Shown here piece after piece: positions 17,403 through 27,352 of a stretch of 64,000 bases of DNA; the stretch's first letter is position 1, and each line of letters starts with the position of its first letter. The notes below the pieces were generated by a model, which saw only the letters and a program-made list of their open reading frames with translations, was not told the origin of the DNA and did no database searches. The position numbers and the translations under genes were made by a program. Where the stretch lies: NCBI RefSeq assembly GCF_900105475.1, contig NZ_LT629777.1, positions 5,456,001-5,520,000 on the forward strand, given 5' to 3'. The DNA is from Pseudomonas asplenii. GTDB taxonomy: Bacteria > Pseudomonadota > Gammaproteobacteria > Pseudomonadales > Pseudomonadaceae.

Positions 17403-17852
17403 ATGCCAGACATCAAGGATTTTGAACCAGGCGAAAGCGAGCTGCATGCAACAACCGGAGAAATGGTCGGTCTTGCCATTCCCATGAGGCAGGGCCTTGC
17501 GCTCCATTTTGAAAGCACATTCCTTTATCGCAGTCCAGTCCACGTGTACGCGAATATGCAAGGCCCAGAGCCGGCCATACATTCCAAAGTGGAGTTCAGC
17601 CTGGCTGAAGCAAACCTGCCATCTGGCACCTACCCCCTTCCCAGTGACAAAATAAAAAACGTCCTCTACGCAATTAAGTGGCCAGGTGATGATGCAATCA
17701 AGACCTATTACGCCAAGAGCGGCCAATTCGTACTGATCAATCGCCCACAAGAACTTTACATGGCGGGCAACTTCAAATTCGAAACCGATGCAGTCGACAA
17801 CACCGCCTACTCGGTAACGATCAATAAATTTGAACTCAGGGGAGAGTACTGA
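17403..17852 (+). CDS. Hypothetical cytoplasmic protein, about 150 residues
   Basis: The product has 149 residues with no signal peptide or membrane segment. It is predicted to be beta-rich, with alternating hydrophobic/polar strands such as GLALHFESTFLY, SPVHVYANM and the C-terminal YSVTINKFELRGEY. I do not recognise a family. AAAGGG lies upstream of ATG 17403. It appears to be a single gene: the small secreted-protein gene ends 260 bp upstream and tal starts 183 bp downstream. Codon use is less GC-biased than its neighbours (for example aaa, aat and ttt codons), which may mark recent acquisition. Confidence 0.7.
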   Translation: MPDIKDFEPGESELHATTGEMVGLAIPMRQGLALHFESTFLYRSPVHVYANMQGPEPAIHSKVEFSLAEANLPSGTYPLPSDKIKNVLYAIKWPGDDAIKTYYAKSGQFVLINRPQELYMAGNFKFETDAVDNTAYSVTINKFELRGEY

Positions 17853-18035
17853 CCGTACGTTCACACGGCACCGGCCGCGCACCGATGCCGATGTCTGCGG
17901 CATGCATCAGCCCGTGTTGCGGGTTGCACAACACCCGCTGGCGCGGCATCCTTGAGTGATTCCTGCGACAGAACTTTTTATGCCCCAGGCACTCAATCAG
18001 TGCATTGATCCATGCCCTTCCCGATAGAGACGCTC

Positions 18036-18956
18036 ATGACTTCGAAGCTGGAACAACTCAAGCAGTTCACCACCGTGGTCGCGGACACCGGCGACCTTGA
18101 GGCCATCACCCGCCTCAAGCCCGTCGACGCCACCACCAACCCGTCGCTGCTGCTCAAGGCCGCCGCCCTGCCAGGCTATGCCGAGCTGCTCAAGAGCGCT
18201 GTGGCCCACGCCAAGGGCGACGTCGGCCTGGCCTGCGACCACTTCGCGGTGTCGGTCGGCAGCGGTATTCTCAAGGCGATTCCGGGGCGGATTTCCACTG
18301 AAGTCGATGCACGCCTGTCGTTCGACGAGGCCGCGCTGCTGGCCAAGGCCAACCAGTTGATCGAGCTGTACGACAAGGCCGGCGTCGGTCGTGATCGCGT
18401 GCTGATCAAGCTGGCGTCCACCTGGGAAGGTATCCGCGCCGCCGAGAAACTGGAGAAGGCCGGGATCCAGACCAACCTGACCCTGCTGTTCTCCTTCGCT
18501 CAGGCCGTGGCCTGTGCCGACGCCGGGGTGTTCCTGATCTCGCCGTTCGTGGGCCGTATCTACGACTGGTACAAGAAGTCCACCGGCAACGAATACACCG
18601 GTGCCGACGATCCGGGCGTGCAATCGGTAACCCGCATCTACAACTACTACAAGTCCAATGACTACAAGACCGTGGTCATGGGCGCCAGCTTCCGTAACCT
18701 CAACCAGATCGAGCACCTGGCAGGCTGCGACCGCCTGACCATCAGCCCCGACCTGCTGGAAAAACTCTCCCAGGACCAGGGCAGCCTGGTGCGCCAACTG
18801 ACCCCGGGCACCGCCGGTGAAGCACGCCAGAGCCTGAACGAAGCACAGTTCCGCTGGGCTTCCAACGAAGACGCTATGGCCACCGAGAAACTGGCCGAGG
18901 GCATCCGTCAGTTCGCCCGCGACCAGGAAAAACTGGAAGCCCTGCTGACCCGCTAA
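18036..18956 (+). CDS. tal: Transaldolase
   Basis: This enzyme of the non-oxidative pentose phosphate pathway exchanges a three-carbon unit between sedoheptulose-7-phosphate and glyceraldehyde-3-phosphate. It has 306 residues. The N-terminal signature [13 protein letters not shown] is present, and the Schiff-base lysine is K125 in [11 protein letters not shown]. The frame also opens at 18012, but [10 protein letters not shown] is the normal family start. It is a stand-alone gene ending in a strong terminator. Confidence 0.97.
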   Translation: MTSKLEQLKQFTTVVADTGDLEAITRLKPVDATTNPSLLLKAAALPGYAELLKSAVAHAKGDVGLACDHFAVSVGSGILKAIPGRISTEVDARLSFDEAALLAKANQLIELYDKAGVGRDRVLIKLASTWEGIRAAEKLEKAGIQTNLTLLFSFAQAVACADAGVFLISPFVGRIYDWYKKSTGNEYTGADDPGVQSVTRIYNYYKSNDYKTVVMGASFRNLNQIEHLAGCDRLTISPDLLEKLSQDQGSLVRQLTPGTAGEARQSLNEAQFRWASNEDAMATEKLAEGIRQFARDQEKLEALLTR

Positions 18957-18965
18957 ATCCTGCCG

Positions 18966-18988
18966 AGGGGGCAGCTTTGCCCCCTTTT
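18966..18988 (+). terminator. Rho-independent terminator after tal
   Basis: AGGGGGCA at 18966-18973 pairs with TGCCCCCT at 18978-18985 around GCTT, followed by a short T-run. It reaches the last bases of the convergent MHYT gene. Confidence 0.85.
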
Positions 18989-21075
18989 CAGCAGATTGCC
19001 TGTTGCGCCTCTGCCTCGCGGATATCCGCCATGAACCGATCGGCCGGCATCGGCCGTCCCAGCAGATAACCTTGCAACGAGTCGCAGCCCAGGTGGGTGA
19101 GGAAGTCACGCTGCTTTTCGGTCTCGACCCCCTCGGCAACGATCCGCAGCCCCAATGCCTGACCTAACGCGACAATTGCCGAGACAATCGCGGCATCATC
19201 GGAGTCGTGCTCCAGGTCACGGACAAACCCCCGGTCGATCTTCAACTCCTTGGCCGGCAGCCGCTTGAGGTACATCAGGCTCGAATAGCCGGTACCGAAG
19301 TCATCGATGGACAAATCCACGCCCATTTCCGAGAGCCGGCGCAATACCGTCATGCTCGCATCGGCATCGCTCATGGTAGTGCTCTCGGTGATTTCCAATG
19401 TCAGGTTGTTGGCCGGCAAATCATGCCGGGCCAAAGCACTGGCGACGCTGTCCACCAGGCCGAAATGGCAGAACTGCTGGGCCGACAGGTTCACGGCGAT
19501 ACGCCAGTGCTGGTAGCCATGATCACACCATTCGCGCATCTGCCGGCAGGCTTCGTTCAGCACCCACTCACCGAGCGGGATGATCAGCCCGCTCTTCTCC
19601 GCCAGGTTGATGAAGGTGTCCGGCATCATCAGCCCCTGTTCGGGATGCTGCCAACGCACCAGAGCCTCGGCGCCAATCGGCTGGCCGCTCAGGGCATCGA
19701 ACTTGGGCTGGTAATGCAGATGGAACTGTTCGCCACTCTCCAGCGCCTGGCGCAGATCCTGCTGCAGCTTGAGTTTCCTGCGCGCATCGCCATTCATGGA
19801 AGCATCGAAGAAACAGTGGCCGTTCTTGCCCGCGCTCTTGGCGTAGTACATCGCCGCATCGGCGTTCATCAACAGTTCTTCAGCGGTCCGGCCACTGCCG
19901 GGATACAACACGATGCCGATGCTGGCGGAGATCTGCAGATCCTGCTCGGCCACCTGGAACGACTGGGCCATCAGGCTGACCTGATGCGAGGCCACCTGCA
20001 GCGCATCATCCGGCTCGGCCAACTGCGTCAGCAGAACGAACTCGTCACCGCCGATCCGGGCCAGGGTGTCCTGAGAACGCAGTTCATCACGCAGGCGATG
20101 GGCAACGGCACGCAGCAACTGGTCGCCCACATGGTGGCCGAACGCATCGTTGACCGGTTTGAAACCGTCCAGATCTATGAACATCAGTGCAAAGCAGCCA
20201 CCCTCGGCACTCACCTTGTGTATCGCCTGGTCGATACGGTCAGCCAGCAACATCCGGTTCGGCAGACCGGTGAGGTTGTCGTGCAACGCCAGCTGGGTCA
20301 GCTCCCGATTGGCCAGGGTCAGCGAGTCGGCCAGATCGGCGGTACGTTCTTCCAGCCGCGCATCGAGCACCGACGTCAGCAAGGCGATCGACAGTACTGC
20401 CAGGCTGGTCACCAGTACCAGGTTGTCCAGGCCCTTGACCGCCAGACCGCTGGCCGCCGCGCCACAGAAACTGCCCTCGGCGAAGTTCGCCGCGGCCATG
20501 CCGGTGTAGTGCATGCCAACGATCGCCCCCCCCATGATCACCGCCGCACCACTGCGGGCCAGGCGGATATGCGGCGTGTTGTGGCGCAGGTGAAAGGCAA
20601 TCCACAGCGCTGCCGCCGAGGCACTGACGGCGATCAGCAGCGAAGCCGAGAACAGGGTCGGGTCGTAGTCGATACCGGGCTGCATCCTCAATGCCGCCAT
20701 GCCGGTGTAGTGCATGGCGCTGATGCCGGCGCCCATGATCAGCGCACCGAACGCCAGTTGCGTCAGCGGCAGGCTGGGTTGGCTGACCAGCCACAGGGCG
20801 AAACCACTGGACAGGATGGCAATCAGCAGTGACAAGGCCGTGATCAGCCCGTCGTAGCCCAGTTCGATTGGCAGGCGGAACGCGAGCATGCCGACGAAGT
20901 GCATCGACCAGATGCCCACGCCCATGGCCAGGGCACCTCCGCCGATCCACAGGTAGACCGCCCGCCCCCTGGCCGTGGCGATCCGTCCAGCGAGGTCGAG
21001 GGCGGTATAGGACGCGAGGATCGCCACACACAGAGAGATGAAGACCAGCGACGACGAGTAACTGCCAATAAGCAT
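18988..21075 (-). CDS. MHYT-GGDEF-EAL membrane c-di-GMP enzyme
   Basis: This is a bifunctional diguanylate cyclase/phosphodiesterase of 695 residues. The first 220 or so residues form the seven-helix MHYT sensor, with repeated M-H-Y/F-T/V-G motifs (SMHFVGMLAF, AMHYTGMAAL, GMHYTGMAAA) thought to bind copper and sense O2, CO or NO. The GGDEF motif is intact and is preceded five residues earlier by an RSQD inhibitory site. The EAL domain has EALVRW and DDFGTGYSSL, so both activities look possible. The architecture matches P. aeruginosa MucR and NbdA; which one it corresponds to cannot be decided here. It converges on tal. Confidence 0.93.
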   Translation of the reverse strand: MLIGSYSSSLVFISLCVAILASYTALDLAGRIATARGRAVYLWIGGGALAMGVGIWSMHFVGMLAFRLPIELGYDGLITALSLLIAILSSGFALWLVSQPSLPLTQLAFGALIMGAGISAMHYTGMAALRMQPGIDYDPTLFSASLLIAVSASAAALWIAFHLRHNTPHIRLARSGAAVIMGGAIVGMHYTGMAAANFAEGSFCGAAASGLAVKGLDNLVLVTSLAVLSIALLTSVLDARLEERTADLADSLTLANRELTQLALHDNLTGLPNRMLLADRIDQAIHKVSAEGGCFALMFIDLDGFKPVNDAFGHHVGDQLLRAVAHRLRDELRSQDTLARIGGDEFVLLTQLAEPDDALQVASHQVSLMAQSFQVAEQDLQISASIGIVLYPGSGRTAEELLMNADAAMYYAKSAGKNGHCFFDASMNGDARRKLKLQQDLRQALESGEQFHLHYQPKFDALSGQPIGAEALVRWQHPEQGLMMPDTFINLAEKSGLIIPLGEWVLNEACRQMREWCDHGYQHWRIAVNLSAQQFCHFGLVDSVASALARHDLPANNLTLEITESTTMSDADASMTVLRRLSEMGVDLSIDDFGTGYSSLMYLKRLPAKELKIDRGFVRDLEHDSDDAAIVSAIVALGQALGLRIVAEGVETEKQRDFLTHLGCDSLQGYLLGRPMPADRFMADIREAEAQQAIC

Positions 21076-21179
21076 CGAAATACCCTGAAACCCACGCCGG
21101 AACTACTCCCAGCCTACCAGAAGGCGCCGATTCTACCCGCTCCATCAGCGAACGCACGGGAAAAATTGGCCAATGGCCA

Positions 21180-22772
21180 TCATTGCGACGAATCGTGGGC
21201 CGCCGCTCTGACACCGTCCTGCAACCGCTCCAGGAACAAGCGGGTCACCCGCCGCTCCTGTACCGCGACGACGTTCATTCGCCAGCCGGCCCATTGCACC
21301 TGGTCGCCAATCATCGGCAGCCGGTCCAACAGGCTCATCACCAGCCCGGCCAACGTCTGGTAGTCCTCGGTGGCCTTGGCCTCGATCCCGAGGCGCTGAC
21401 GTGCGCGACTGAGGGTCATGGCACCGCTGACCTGAAAACCATTGCCGTGCTCGACTACCTCGGGACCTTCGACCTCGCTGGCATCCGGCAACTCGCCGGC
21501 TATCGATTCGAGGATGTCGGTCATGGTCAGCAGGCCGACGAAATCGCCGAACTCGTTGACCACAAAAGCGATATGGGTCGAAGCCTGGCGCATCTGTTCC
21601 AGCGCGTTGAGCACAGAGTAGCTGTCTAACAGGTTTATCGCCCGCCGAGCGAGAAATTCCAGTCCCGGTTCACTGCCGTCCAGGTACGCTTTGAGCAGTT
21701 CCTTCTTGTGTACGAAGCCCAGAGGCTCGTCGACCGCGCCCTGGCGAATCAGCGGCAGGCGCGAGTAGGACGAACGGATCAGTTTCTGCCGAATGACCGC
21801 AGGGCTGTCGGCGACATCCAGGGTGTCGACCTGCGTACGCACCGTCATCAGCGTGCGGATCGGCCGCTCGGCCAGTTGCAGCACGCCGCTGATCATCACC
21901 CGCTCGCTACGCTCGAACGGCACTTCGGCGTCATCCGCCGAAGGTTCCAGCAGATCGGCAATCTCCTCTCCCACCTCCTCGCTGGACAACCGGCGTCCGC
22001 CCAGCATGCGCAGCACCGCATGGGCGGTGCGTTCACGCAGCGGCCGCTCGCCGTGGGCCGACTGCTTGCGCCGGGCCCGGGCCACCTGATTGAACAATTC
22101 GATCAACACCGAGAAACCGATGGCCGCGTACAGGTAACCCTTGGGAATATGCAACCCCAGCCCTTCGGCGGTCAGGCTGAAGCCGATCATCATCAGGAAA
22201 CCCAGGCACAACATGATCACCGTCGGCCGCTCGTTGACGAAGCGCGTCAGCGGCTTGCTGGCAACGATCATCAGGCCAATGGAAACGATCACCGCGATCA
22301 TCATGATCGACAGTTCTTCGACCATGCCGACAGCGGTAATCACCGCGTCCAGGGAAAACACTGCATCGAGCACCACGATCTGCGCGACGATGGGCCAGAA
22401 CAGCGCATAAGTACCGTTGGCCGAACGCTGGCTGACGTGGCCCTCCAGCCGTTCATGCAGCTCCATGGTGGCCTTGAACAGCAGGAATATGCCGCCGAAC
22501 AGCATGATCAGGTCCCGCCCGGAGAAGCTCTTGCCCAGAACCTCGAACAGCGGCTGGGTCAGGGTCACCATCCAGGCGATGCTCGCCAGCAGGCCCAGGC
22601 GCATCAGCAATGCCAGGGACAAGCCGATAACCCGCGCGCGATCGCGCTGTGCGGGCGGCAGTTTGTCCGCCAGGATCGCGATGAACACCAGGTTGTCGAT
22701 ACCCAGTACCAGTTCCAGGAAAATCAGGGTCAACAGGCCAAGCCAGGCCGTGGGGTCAGCCAACCATTCCAT
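21180..22772 (-). CDS. TerC-family membrane protein with CBS pair and CorC domain (YoaE-like)
   Basis: The product has 530 residues. The N-terminal TerC domain has about seven membrane helices with the conserved acidic motifs [16 protein letters not shown] and [19 protein letters not shown] linker and two CBS domains follow (about residues 300-430), then a CorC/HlyC-type domain at the C-terminus. TerC proteins are linked to metal, mainly Mn, efflux or metalation of exported enzymes. This long form is usually annotated YoaE-like and its substrate is unproven. It is a single gene with a 350-bp upstream region. Confidence 0.9.
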   Translation of the reverse strand: MEWLADPTAWLGLLTLIFLELVLGIDNLVFIAILADKLPPAQRDRARVIGLSLALLMRLGLLASIAWMVTLTQPLFEVLGKSFSGRDLIMLFGGIFLLFKATMELHERLEGHVSQRSANGTYALFWPIVAQIVVLDAVFSLDAVITAVGMVEELSIMMIAVIVSIGLMIVASKPLTRFVNERPTVIMLCLGFLMMIGFSLTAEGLGLHIPKGYLYAAIGFSVLIELFNQVARARRKQSAHGERPLRERTAHAVLRMLGGRRLSSEEVGEEIADLLEPSADDAEVPFERSERVMISGVLQLAERPIRTLMTVRTQVDTLDVADSPAVIRQKLIRSSYSRLPLIRQGAVDEPLGFVHKKELLKAYLDGSEPGLEFLARRAINLLDSYSVLNALEQMRQASTHIAFVVNEFGDFVGLLTMTDILESIAGELPDASEVEGPEVVEHGNGFQVSGAMTLSRARQRLGIEAKATEDYQTLAGLVMSLLDRLPMIGDQVQWAGWRMNVVAVQERRVTRLFLERLQDGVRAAAHDSSQ

Positions 22773-23126
22773 GAAAAATGCGCTCCCTTAATGAATTCGA
22801 ACACGCGCGCACGGCAATACCAGGCCGGAAAACGGCACGGAGACAGCGCGGCAAGACTTGAAAAGAAGCTCGACAGGGGGATTGCCGGGCTGATCGCACG
22901 AGAGCGGCACGTGCGTGAAGAAAAGCGTGAGGGGACGACCGGGAGGTTCCGCGAGGGTGTTCATGAACAACCTGAGTGGCTAGTAGGGAGATAAATCCTA
23001 CATGACCGCCAGAATCTGACCGACAGACAAACTATTTCAAATCATGAAAACGCGGAAATTCGACGAATATCGCCACCCGTTCGACCGCCTGTCCCTAGCG
23101 CTCCACAGGACGAGGGGACAAGCCGT
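22773..23126. other. Intergenic region without a recognisable gene
   Basis: About 350 bp between the divergent TerC-family gene and the end of the MerR gene. Small frames here have no ribosome-binding site or family look. A short inverted repeat lies near 22984-23002 (GTAGG ... CCTAC on the minus strand). I looked for a manganese yybP-ykoY riboswitch before the TerC gene and could not find its conserved core. Confidence 0.5.
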
Positions 23127-23543
23127 TCAATCCTCTATCTGGCCACCCAGCGACGCCATCATGCGTTCGGCATTTTCCCGGCACGAGACCTCCGCCGGCT
23201 TGTTCCGGATGCTGTTCACCACCCCGAGCAACTGCAACTTGCTCTGGGCCAGACGCGCCTGCATGGTCTCGATCTGGCCGATCTTGCGCTCCAGACTGGC
23301 AATCATTTCAGCATGATCCCAGACTTCGGACTCGGTCGCTGGCACCAGTGCACGCAACTCCTCCAGGCTGAAACCGGCCTGCTGCGCACACTGGATGATC
23401 GACAGCGTCTGCAGTACCTCGGGCGGGTATTCACGGTAACCGTTTGCCTGGCGATGAACCTTGCGGATCAGCCCCTGCGCCTCGTAAAACCTGATCTTCG
23501 AAGCTGCCAGGCCACTGCGCAGGGCCAGTTCACCGATCTTCAT
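23127..23543 (-). CDS. MerR-family transcriptional regulator
   Basis: The product has 138 residues. The winged-helix N-terminus is clear (MKIGELALRSGLAASKIRFYEAQGLI ... ANGYREYPPEVLQTLSII). A dimerising coiled coil follows (AEMIASLERKIGQIETMQARLAQSKLQL). One cysteine near the C-terminus (EVSCRENAERMM) could be an effector site, but there is no metal-binding pair. The start at 23543 rather than 23570 is set by GAGG six bases upstream. It is divergent from the Old Yellow Enzyme gene, with the shared promoter between them, so it very likely controls that gene. Confidence 0.9.
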   Translation of the reverse strand: MKIGELALRSGLAASKIRFYEAQGLIRKVHRQANGYREYPPEVLQTLSIIQCAQQAGFSLEELRALVPATESEVWDHAEMIASLERKIGQIETMQARLAQSKLQLLGVVNSIRNKPAEVSCRENAERMMASLGGQIED

Positions 23544-23563
23544 GGAAATCCTCGCCACGACTA

Positions 23564-23594
23564 TTGACATTAAACCTTACTTTAACCTTAGCCT
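23564..23594 (+). promoter_or_regulatory. MerR-type promoter with 19-bp spacer
   Basis: TTGACA at 23564-23569 and a weak -10 (TAGCCT at 23589-23594) are 19 bp apart, the overlong spacer typical of promoters activated by MerR proteins. The spacer holds TTAAA/TTTAA symmetry. It drives the flavin oxidoreductase gene starting at 23622. Confidence 0.5.
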
Positions 23595-23621
23595 GAACTC
23601 CCCACTACCCCGGAGTCAAGC

Positions 23622-24854
23622 ATGTCACCCTTCCAGGCCCTGTCGCTACCCAACGGCGTACTGATCCCCAACCGCATTGCCAAGGCTGCCATGGAGGAGA
23701 ACATGGCCGATCAGGACAACGCACCGTCCCGCCAACTGATGGAGCTTTATCGCGCCTGGGCCGACGGCGAGGCGGGCCTACTGCTGACCGGCAACGTGAT
23801 GATCGACCGCCGCGCAATGACCGGCCCCGGCGGCGTGGTGCTGGAAGATGAGCGCCATCTGGAGAAATTCCGCCAGTGGGCGGCCATCGGCAAGGCCAAG
23901 GGTGCGCAAGTCTGGATGCAGCTCAACCACCCCGGTCGCCAGACCCTGGCCAACCTTGGCCAGACCAGCCTGGCGCCTTCGGCAGTCGCACTGGAGATGG
24001 GCGAGTTCTCGAAGCTGTTCGCCGAGCCGCGGCCCATGAGTGAAGCCGATATCGAAGCCGTGATCGCACGGTTTGCCCGCAGCGCCCAACTGGCCGAACA
24101 GGCGGGTTTCAGCGGCGTGCAGATCCATGCCGCGCATGGTTATCTGCTCAGCCAGTTCCTCTCGCCGCTGAGCAACCGACGCAGTGACCGCTGGGGTGGC
24201 AGCCTGGAAAATCGTGCCCGCCTGCTGCTGGCGGTGGTGAAGGCCATTCGCACGGTGGTGGCACCGGGGTTCTGCGTGGCGGTCAAGCTCAACTCGGCGG
24301 ACTTCCAGCGAGGTGGCTTCGATGCCGACGATGCCCGCCAGGTGATCGAATGGCTCAACACACAGGCGGTGGATCTGGTGGAACTGTCCGGTGGCAGCTA
24401 CGAGGCGCCTGCCATGCAGGGCGAGGCGCGCGATGGTCGGACGCTGGCGCGGGAGGCGTATTTCCTGGAGATGGCCGCTGACCTGGCGAAAGTGGCGCAG
24501 ATGCCGCTGATGGTCACTGGCGGCATCCGTCGACTGCCCGTCGTCGAACAGGTACTGGACAGCGGCGTCGCCATGGCCGGTATCGCTACCGCACTGGCCG
24601 TGGAGCCCAACCTGCCCCGCCACTGGCGCGAAGGCCGCGATAGCCACCCTCAGTTGCCACCGATCCGCTGGAAGAAAAAGCCGCTGGCGGCCCTGGCGAC
24701 CATGGCAGTGGTCAAATTCCAGTTGAAGCGCCTGAGCGAGGGACGGCGGACGAAACCTGAGGTTTCGCCTGCCTGGGCATTGGTGCTGGACCGTCTGTTC
24801 ATAGGGAAGCGGACACGACAGTATCGTCGGGAGATGGCCTCCAGTCAGCGCTGA
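23622..24854 (+). CDS. NADH:flavin oxidoreductase, Old Yellow Enzyme family
   Basis: This is an FMN-dependent ene-reductase-like enzyme of 410 residues. The TIM barrel has the family motifs LPNGVLIPNRIAKAAM, QLNHPGRQ, GFSGVQIHAAHGYLLSQFLS, and SDRWGGSLENR (phosphate-binding loop). There is no C-terminal Fe-S/FAD extension of the 2,4-dienoyl-CoA reductase type. Divergent from a MerR regulator, it is probably induced by an electrophile or other small molecule. The substrate is unknown. It ends 8 bases before the convergent KAP gene. Confidence 0.92.
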   Translation: MSPFQALSLPNGVLIPNRIAKAAMEENMADQDNAPSRQLMELYRAWADGEAGLLLTGNVMIDRRAMTGPGGVVLEDERHLEKFRQWAAIGKAKGAQVWMQLNHPGRQTLANLGQTSLAPSAVALEMGEFSKLFAEPRPMSEADIEAVIARFARSAQLAEQAGFSGVQIHAAHGYLLSQFLSPLSNRRSDRWGGSLENRARLLLAVVKAIRTVVAPGFCVAVKLNSADFQRGGFDADDARQVIEWLNTQAVDLVELSGGSYEAPAMQGEARDGRTLAREAYFLEMAADLAKVAQMPLMVTGGIRRLPVVEQVLDSGVAMAGIATALAVEPNLPRHWREGRDSHPQLPPIRWKKKPLAALATMAVVKFQLKRLSEGRRTKPEVSPAWALVLDRLFIGKRTRQYRREMASSQR

Positions 24855-24862
24855 TGCGCCAA

Positions 24863-27328
24863 CTATGACCAGCCAGCGAAGGAGTACCGACGAGCAATGG
24901 AAACGTACCGTCCAAGCCCGGAAAGAGAGATGGCTTGCCCTGATGGGAATTCATTTTGATAAGCGCTGAGGATGCGCTTGCCTCGCTGGAGCTCAGGTGA
25001 ATCCTTCTGACCATCGATCACCTGGGCAATGAGGCCTTCCAGCGTCCCCCCGTTATCGTTCATCTCCAGCAAAGTGGCCGATTTGCTGAAAATGGCTGGA
25101 GAGGCGGTTGCCAATGCCAGCAGCACCAGGAGATGCCTGAACCTGCCGCCCTCCAATTTCGACAAGTCTCGTAGACTGAGACTTGCCTTGATCAGGCGGT
25201 AGGTATTGAGAAAACGCAATGCACGCCTCGGCGAGCCCCCGAGAAAAGGCGCCAGTTGTTTGAGAAATGCCTCTTCTTCTGGCGTTATCGACAGCCTGTC
25301 GATAGGCAGTTTGATCAAGGCCTTTTCTGGTACTGCTGCAGCAGGCCGGGGATCGAGGCGCTGAACATGATCAGCCAGGAAGTTTACGCTGGCATAACCC
25401 TTCATTGGGCTCATCCAATAAGGTATCTGGAAAATCTTCTCCAGATAATCATTCGCCGAGGCCATCTTCTCAGCCGTATTACCTGCTGTGCCGATCAAGC
25501 CGGGATACACTTTCAGGAGTGCATTGCGGACCCAGCGAGCATCCACCGCCACCATGACAACAAAGATCGGGAACGTCAGAAGCAGATGAACCGCCTGCAA
25601 GACGTCAACAACCTTTTCCGGTGGGCAACGGTCCAGGTCGTCAATGTAAAGAACAATCCGCTTGAAAGACTCAGGCTCTTCCCCTCCACTGCCCTTGTCA
25701 TTTGAAAGGTGAGTCAAAGTCCGTTTCAGCTCGCTGACCTCGCCATCTGTCAACAGCCCCTCATGGTCACCCAGAAACTGCTGCAAGCGTTTACCAAACG
25801 CCTCTCGTTCCTGCTGGACTCGCTCATCGGAGCGTCCATCAGCCATGACACATGAAGACAGCTCCTCAAAGTCCTTGCGAATAGTCTCGATCAGTCCCAA
25901 ATGCTTTGCATAATCGCCATCGACGGCACGAGCCCGGACAAATGTTTTCAGACGACTCGCCCCGGTTCCCTGGGAGTAATTATGCGAGGCCTCTGCCAAC
26001 CGCTCACTGCTGGCCTTGACCCGCGCCTGCGCTTCCTCGACATGGGCATTGGCCTGGGACAGGCTTTCCTGTGTGCGTTTCAGGGTATCGGCCTGAGCAC
26101 TCAACCTGCCATCCACTGCCCTGTCCATGACGCTCTTGGCTGCCTCCAGTCGCCCCAGGATTTTCCTGGTCTTTGCTAGAAACAACCCCATTAAACCGCT
26201 AATGCTTGCCAAGCCTACGCTTACGGAAATGATCGCCTGGTGCAGACCTCCAAGCGTGGGCAACCAGTTGGCCAGCAATTTCTGTGCATACGTGGCCACC
26301 ACCGGCGCAAACAGGATGACCAGCATTGTGGATATGACAAAAGGCCAACCTTGAAGCTGGCGCTTCCATCCCCTGGCCAACAAGCCTGCTCGCCTGGACT
26401 CGTTCTCAAGGTCGGTCATCACTTGACGAAGCGAGTCGGCACTCCCCACAAGATCGGTCATGCCGAGTTCCTGTGCAGCGCTCTTCAACTGCTCTTCACT
26501 CTTGGCCAGGTCACTGCCCGGTTTGGCCTCGGATATAACCGACGTCAGTACATTCCAGTAAAACCGGGGTGATGTACCAAGCGCCTCGCGCGCATCGGTC
26601 AGTTGCTGCTCAGCCAGTTGCAAATCATTGGCAGCGTTTCGCTGTTCCTTACGACGGTCAACCAACTCCTGGGCAGCCTCGAGCGTCAGCGTGCGGGCAG
26701 TGGACAGGGTGTCCAGCAACCCGTCGGGACTCCCGGGATTGTGCTCGCCATACCAGCGGTCCAACTCCGTGAACAGGTGATTGACCAGGCTGGCCCAGAG
26801 ATTGGTCTCCGCATAGTGCCAGGCATTAAAACGAATCTGTACGATCTGTGTGTGAAAGTCAGGCGATCCGGCCTCTGAAGCTCCGCTTTGCGGGAGACCT
26901 GCGCACAGGCGCTCGATATGTTCGTGAACCAGTCTCATGAAGAAAGACTTGCCGCTACCCCAATCACCAAAGATGCCGACCGCCAACGGCGGCACGAAGG
27001 CTTTGGAAGCCGCCATTCGAGCAAAGGCCTTGGCCTCGTCTGCGACATCCAACTGGTCATCAAGCCCAACCGCCCAGGGGTCGTCGCTGTGGGTGGTTGC
27101 AATCTGAATGCTATCAAGGTGAATGATTGGCCCGGAGGGCTCCCCCTCTCCCGGCGAGCTGTAGGGGTCATGAGGAAATGAGGAGGTACCCAATTGCGTG
27201 GCATAACCAGACAGCTTCAGCGGGTCGCCCTTGTCGTCTTTCAGCACTGATTCCATTCCTGTATGGGCGACTGTAACGATCAGATCACCGGGATGCGCGA
27301 ACAAAGGTAGCCATTTAACATCAAGCAC
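24863..27328 (-). CDS. KAP-family P-loop NTPase with membrane insertion
   Basis: The product has 821 residues. Walker A is GDWGSGKS at residues 121-128 and Walker B is VLYIDDLDRC with D563 and D564. Between them are two membrane segments (about 330-385: WPFVISTMLVILFAPVVA and IISVSVGLASISGLMGLFLA) and a coiled coil (about 400-450), the classic KAP layout in which the NTPase is split by a transmembrane insertion. The first 90 residues are an extra domain I do not recognise. The GTG start lacks a clear ribosome-binding site, and the frame runs back without interruption to the TGA stop of the PLD gene, 8 codons earlier. KAP NTPases include the phage-exclusion protein PifA of F. A defence role here is inference. 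Confidence 0.85.
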   Translation of the reverse strand: MLDVKWLPLFAHPGDLIVTVAHTGMESVLKDDKGDPLKLSGYATQLGTSSFPHDPYSSPGEGEPSGPIIHLDSIQIATTHSDDPWAVGLDDQLDVADEAKAFARMAASKAFVPPLAVGIFGDWGSGKSFFMRLVHEHIERLCAGLPQSGASEAGSPDFHTQIVQIRFNAWHYAETNLWASLVNHLFTELDRWYGEHNPGSPDGLLDTLSTARTLTLEAAQELVDRRKEQRNAANDLQLAEQQLTDAREALGTSPRFYWNVLTSVISEAKPGSDLAKSEEQLKSAAQELGMTDLVGSADSLRQVMTDLENESRRAGLLARGWKRQLQGWPFVISTMLVILFAPVVATYAQKLLANWLPTLGGLHQAIISVSVGLASISGLMGLFLAKTRKILGRLEAAKSVMDRAVDGRLSAQADTLKRTQESLSQANAHVEEAQARVKASSERLAEASHNYSQGTGASRLKTFVRARAVDGDYAKHLGLIETIRKDFEELSSCVMADGRSDERVQQEREAFGKRLQQFLGDHEGLLTDGEVSELKRTLTHLSNDKGSGGEEPESFKRIVLYIDDLDRCPPEKVVDVLQAVHLLLTFPIFVVMVAVDARWVRNALLKVYPGLIGTAGNTAEKMASANDYLEKIFQIPYWMSPMKGYASVNFLADHVQRLDPRPAAAVPEKALIKLPIDRLSITPEEEAFLKQLAPFLGGSPRRALRFLNTYRLIKASLSLRDLSKLEGGRFRHLLVLLALATASPAIFSKSATLLEMNDNGGTLEGLIAQVIDGQKDSPELQRGKRILSAYQNEFPSGQAISLSGLGRYVSIARRYSFAGWS

Positions 27329-27352
27329 CCCGGTTTTGTAACAGCTCCGCGC

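Noticed and set aside
22773..23000. A manganese (yybP-ykoY) riboswitch upstream of the TerC-family gene
   Set aside because: This is a common arrangement in other bacteria, but the conserved riboswitch core could not be found here.
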